NCBI RefSeq assembly: GCF_000003815.2
Contig: NC_049995.1
Coordinates: 7,485,731-7,535,739 of the forward strand
Direction of reading: 5' to 3'
From: Branchiostoma floridae
Lineage: Eukaryota > Chordata > Leptocardii > Amphioxiformes > Branchiostomatidae
Length of the DNA: 50,009 nt
Positions 47,659-50,009 of the stretch are shown piece after piece. The translations under genes and the position numbers were made by a program. The notes beneath the pieces were generated by a model. It made no database searches. It saw only the letters and a program-made list of their open reading frames with translations, and was not told where the DNA came from. The stretch's first letter is position 1, and every line of letters starts with the position of its first letter.

Positions 47659-47858
47659 TAACCTTTATCCGCGGGGTAACCTATATCCGTCATATTAGAA
47701 AACAGGTAATTCAGAGATTGTATGTCAATGGACTATGGTTTCAAACTGCAATTATATTTGTAAACGATGCAATGTAAAACCCCCGTCCGTCGACTTGATA
47801 TCCCTAAAGACCTGTTTTTCAAAACAACGGATATAGGTTACCCCACGGATAAAGGTAA
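47659..47858. mobile_element. MITE with TAA target duplication in WDR35 intron 9
   Basis: Element 47662-47855 (194 bp) has about 28-bp terminal inverted repeats (CCTTTATCCGCGGGGTAACC at the left, GGTTACCCCACGGATAAAGG at the right) with one mismatch, flanked by TAA on both sides. It starts 22 bases after exon 9. Harbinger-like by its 3-bp target. Confidence 0.85.
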
Positions 47859-48041
47859 ACTACAAATTTATTTGTTTTGTACAAATGTATTTATCAGAAG
47901 GTAGTTTTATGAATTAAAAAGCATAATTTTGCATTATAACCAATGATAACGAAAAAAGAAACTATGAAAAATGTATGTCATTGACTAGTTGTTTTAAACG
48001 CAAATTAAAAACACTGCAAGGCTACGTAATATTTGCTACAG

Positions 48042-49894
48042 TACTCTCACCTCTCAAATAGAAGTACCCCCTGGAATAAAAGTACCCCCCGGACAAATCT
48101 TCAAAATCTAATAAAAGTACCCCCTGGAATAAAAGTACCCCCCGGAAAAATACCAAATTGACATGTAAACTGGGTCTGCCTGCTCGTTTGCATTCGTTTG
48201 TGGTGTTCAGGCATACCGATGTAAACTGTGTCCATGCTACTTCTGTCCAAGAGAATATGATAAGTAGGTAGGTTCTCTTTATTTATTTGTGCCTGAGTAC
48301 CGTATCAGTTAATTGTATATATAATGAACAGAATAACCATAGTTATCTTGTTCGATATATTATCTTTTTTTTCCATTTTGTAATAAAAGGTAATATATAA
48401 GATTGATTTATAGTATTCGTAATTTTGTGAAAATTTACATGATACTTGTACATACATTTTCTACTTGGAACTTGAAGCAAGTGATCATGGAAAATTTTTG
48501 TAATACTTCAAAAAGAATGGCTACATCACACTGCCATAATCTTAAAATGTTTATCATATTTGGACTTTTGTAATTGGTTAGATTGGGCCTTGAAAAATGT
48601 CATATATATATATAGAGAGAGAGAATAATACATTTGACCTGTACATATGTAATCTATTCACAATTTGCTGTGAGCTACACATAGTTATTACATCCCATGG
48701 TCCAAAATACACGATGGAAGAAGAAGTGCACTGACCAAGTGAAGCTTTTAATGTGTAAAGGCTAGCTACAAATATCAGCACCTATTCCTCTCTGCATCTC
48801 TTGTTATCAATTCTAGAAATTTAGTGAGAGAAAGAAGTCAAAGAACACAGAAAGTATTTAACATTTTACGCCTCCCTCTACATTCATATCGTATTGCTGA
48901 TTCCTCTGCAGGCATTACCGCAAGATAGAAAAAAAGCACGTTCCTTTGAGCCCTTTGTAAATTTTGACTCCAGCTTTGAAACTGATACACACCAAATATG
49001 GCTTAATGTATTCATCTATGAGGCAGGGAAACACTTTCCCACGGCTTATATGCACACTGCCCCGCCCACTGCACCATGCCTGCTGGCGGTAAAAGTCCTA
49101 AAAGGCCTGAAGAGACTTGACTCCGCCCCTTTGGGGGCGTTGTCCAGTCAGGTTTACTTCTGGGGAGTGCTGACGGCATTTGGATTTTCCAAAACATAGA
49201 ATGAAATCGGGTGGAACTGACAATAACTGATGATTAAATGACAGTAACAAACGCTCATAAACATATCTGATGACAACAGTGCTCCAACTTTTCAAAAATA
49301 TTTCATATTATATATTGTTAGTTTAGTTTCTACTTTGATAAAATGACCAAAAGTATCTGCTATCGTGAAGAACTTTCAACAGCCTCCCACGGCCTGATCG
49401 GAACGTACCAAGTGTCTGAGGGACAAGTGTCTGATTATATATTTTTTGCCTCCATAAAAATTATACTAATGCTGTTAAGTGGAGGAAGGCGCGGAAGTTA
49501 CGAGGAAAAAGTGTTGAGAACGAGGAGAAAACATATTTGTACTAGTAGTTGTATTTGTACAAGTTCCACGAAAAAGATTGTCATACAAGAACACTCCCTC
49601 GGAAAGCCGACACTCTTGGCTTGCCACATGGGAGATCCGCCCTGTGCGTACTGGGGGACCTGGTAAGTCACGTCAGGCAGCTCCCCCCAAAATAGTAAAT
49701 TTTGAGCAAAAATACCACGGAAATATCGGCAGAAAAACCCAAAATTTCAATATTTTTGGGGTCCTAGGTTAGTAATGAAAGCCCCAATTTGAAAAAAATA
49801 AATAAACGTACCGTCTAAAATAAGATTGTACCGGGTGGATTTTGAGGCTGAAAAAAATAAACGTACCGGTACGTTTATTTGAGAGGTGAGAGTA
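48042..49894. mobile_element. 1.85-kb DNA transposon with TACTCTCACC ends
   Basis: TACTCTCACCTCTCAAATA at 48042 is matched by its reverse complement ending at 49894. The TA at each outer end may be the target. Near the left end AATAAAAGTACCCCC-type units repeat four times; near the right end ATAAACGTACC units occur three times, so subterminal repeats are present. No transposase ORF was recognised; the longest ORFs are about 100 codons without known motifs, so it looks non-autonomous. Confidence 0.75.
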
Positions 49895-50009
49895 ATTGTG
49901 AAAGTAACCGCATTTACCATGATATTTGGTGTTATGCTGTTCCCGAAAATAATTTCATCAGGGTGGTAGAATATAGGATATATGAGAATTCTGTACACAA
50001 CCAAAATAA

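Noticed and set aside
48894-49199. A 101-codon ORF as a further WDR35 exon
   Set aside because: Its sequence does not resemble the WDR35 segment expected after exon 9, and it lies inside the 48042-49894 transposon.

Overview
The window looks like a piece of an invertebrate deuterostome nuclear genome, most likely a cephalochordate (amphioxus, Branchiostoma). The genes are clear chordate orthologues split into many short exons with GT-AG (once GC-AG) introns. The introns are full of short inverted-repeat transposons, minisatellites and SINE-like pieces. Three 100-N runs (8330-8429, 15278-15377, 31067-31166) mark assembly gaps. All gene models come from reading splice sites and reading frames by eye.

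Layout. (1) 895-1379, + strand: the last two exons of a CIMIP5 (human C2orf50)-like ciliary microtubule inner protein, followed by a cluster of five TGACGTCA palindromes. (2) 3808-23229, - strand, and 23896-29444, + strand: two divergently transcribed ABHD1/ABHD3-type alpha/beta hydrolase genes of nine exons each. They share a promoter region of about 670 bp, and both start codons lie inside a CAAGATGGCGG element. The first intron of the minus copy is about 12.9 kb and holds most of the satellite and dispersed repeat DNA. Both copies carry tandem partial duplications of exon 2 with a 153-bp unit that contains a splice acceptor and keeps the frame open. The plus copy can also splice in frame from its stop codon to a downstream exon that encodes a C2H2 zinc finger of apparent LINE origin. 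(3) 31539-35820, - strand: a six-exon gene encoding five tandem Death domains, one per exon, all introns in phase 1. Decayed copies of its last exon lie downstream. (4) 36932-39352, - strand: ribosomal protein RPL30, complete, with a TOP-type non-coding first exon. (5) 39722-47640, + strand, continuing beyond the window: the first nine exons of WDR35 (IFT121), head-to-head with RPL30. Its introns are crowded with MITEs of at least four target-site classes (TTAA, 8-bp hAT-like, 3-bp Harbinger-like, TA).

Functionally the window is a mixed neighbourhood: two cilium genes (CIMIP5, WDR35), a duplicated membrane-anchored phospholipase-type hydrolase, one Death-domain adaptor-like gene and a housekeeping ribosomal gene. 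It is not an operon or a single pathway. The most unusual items are the self-splicing-compatible exon-2 arrays shared by the inverted ABHD paralogues, the zinc-finger tail exon, the five-Death-domain protein, and a MITE that appears to have landed inside a WDR35 splice donor.
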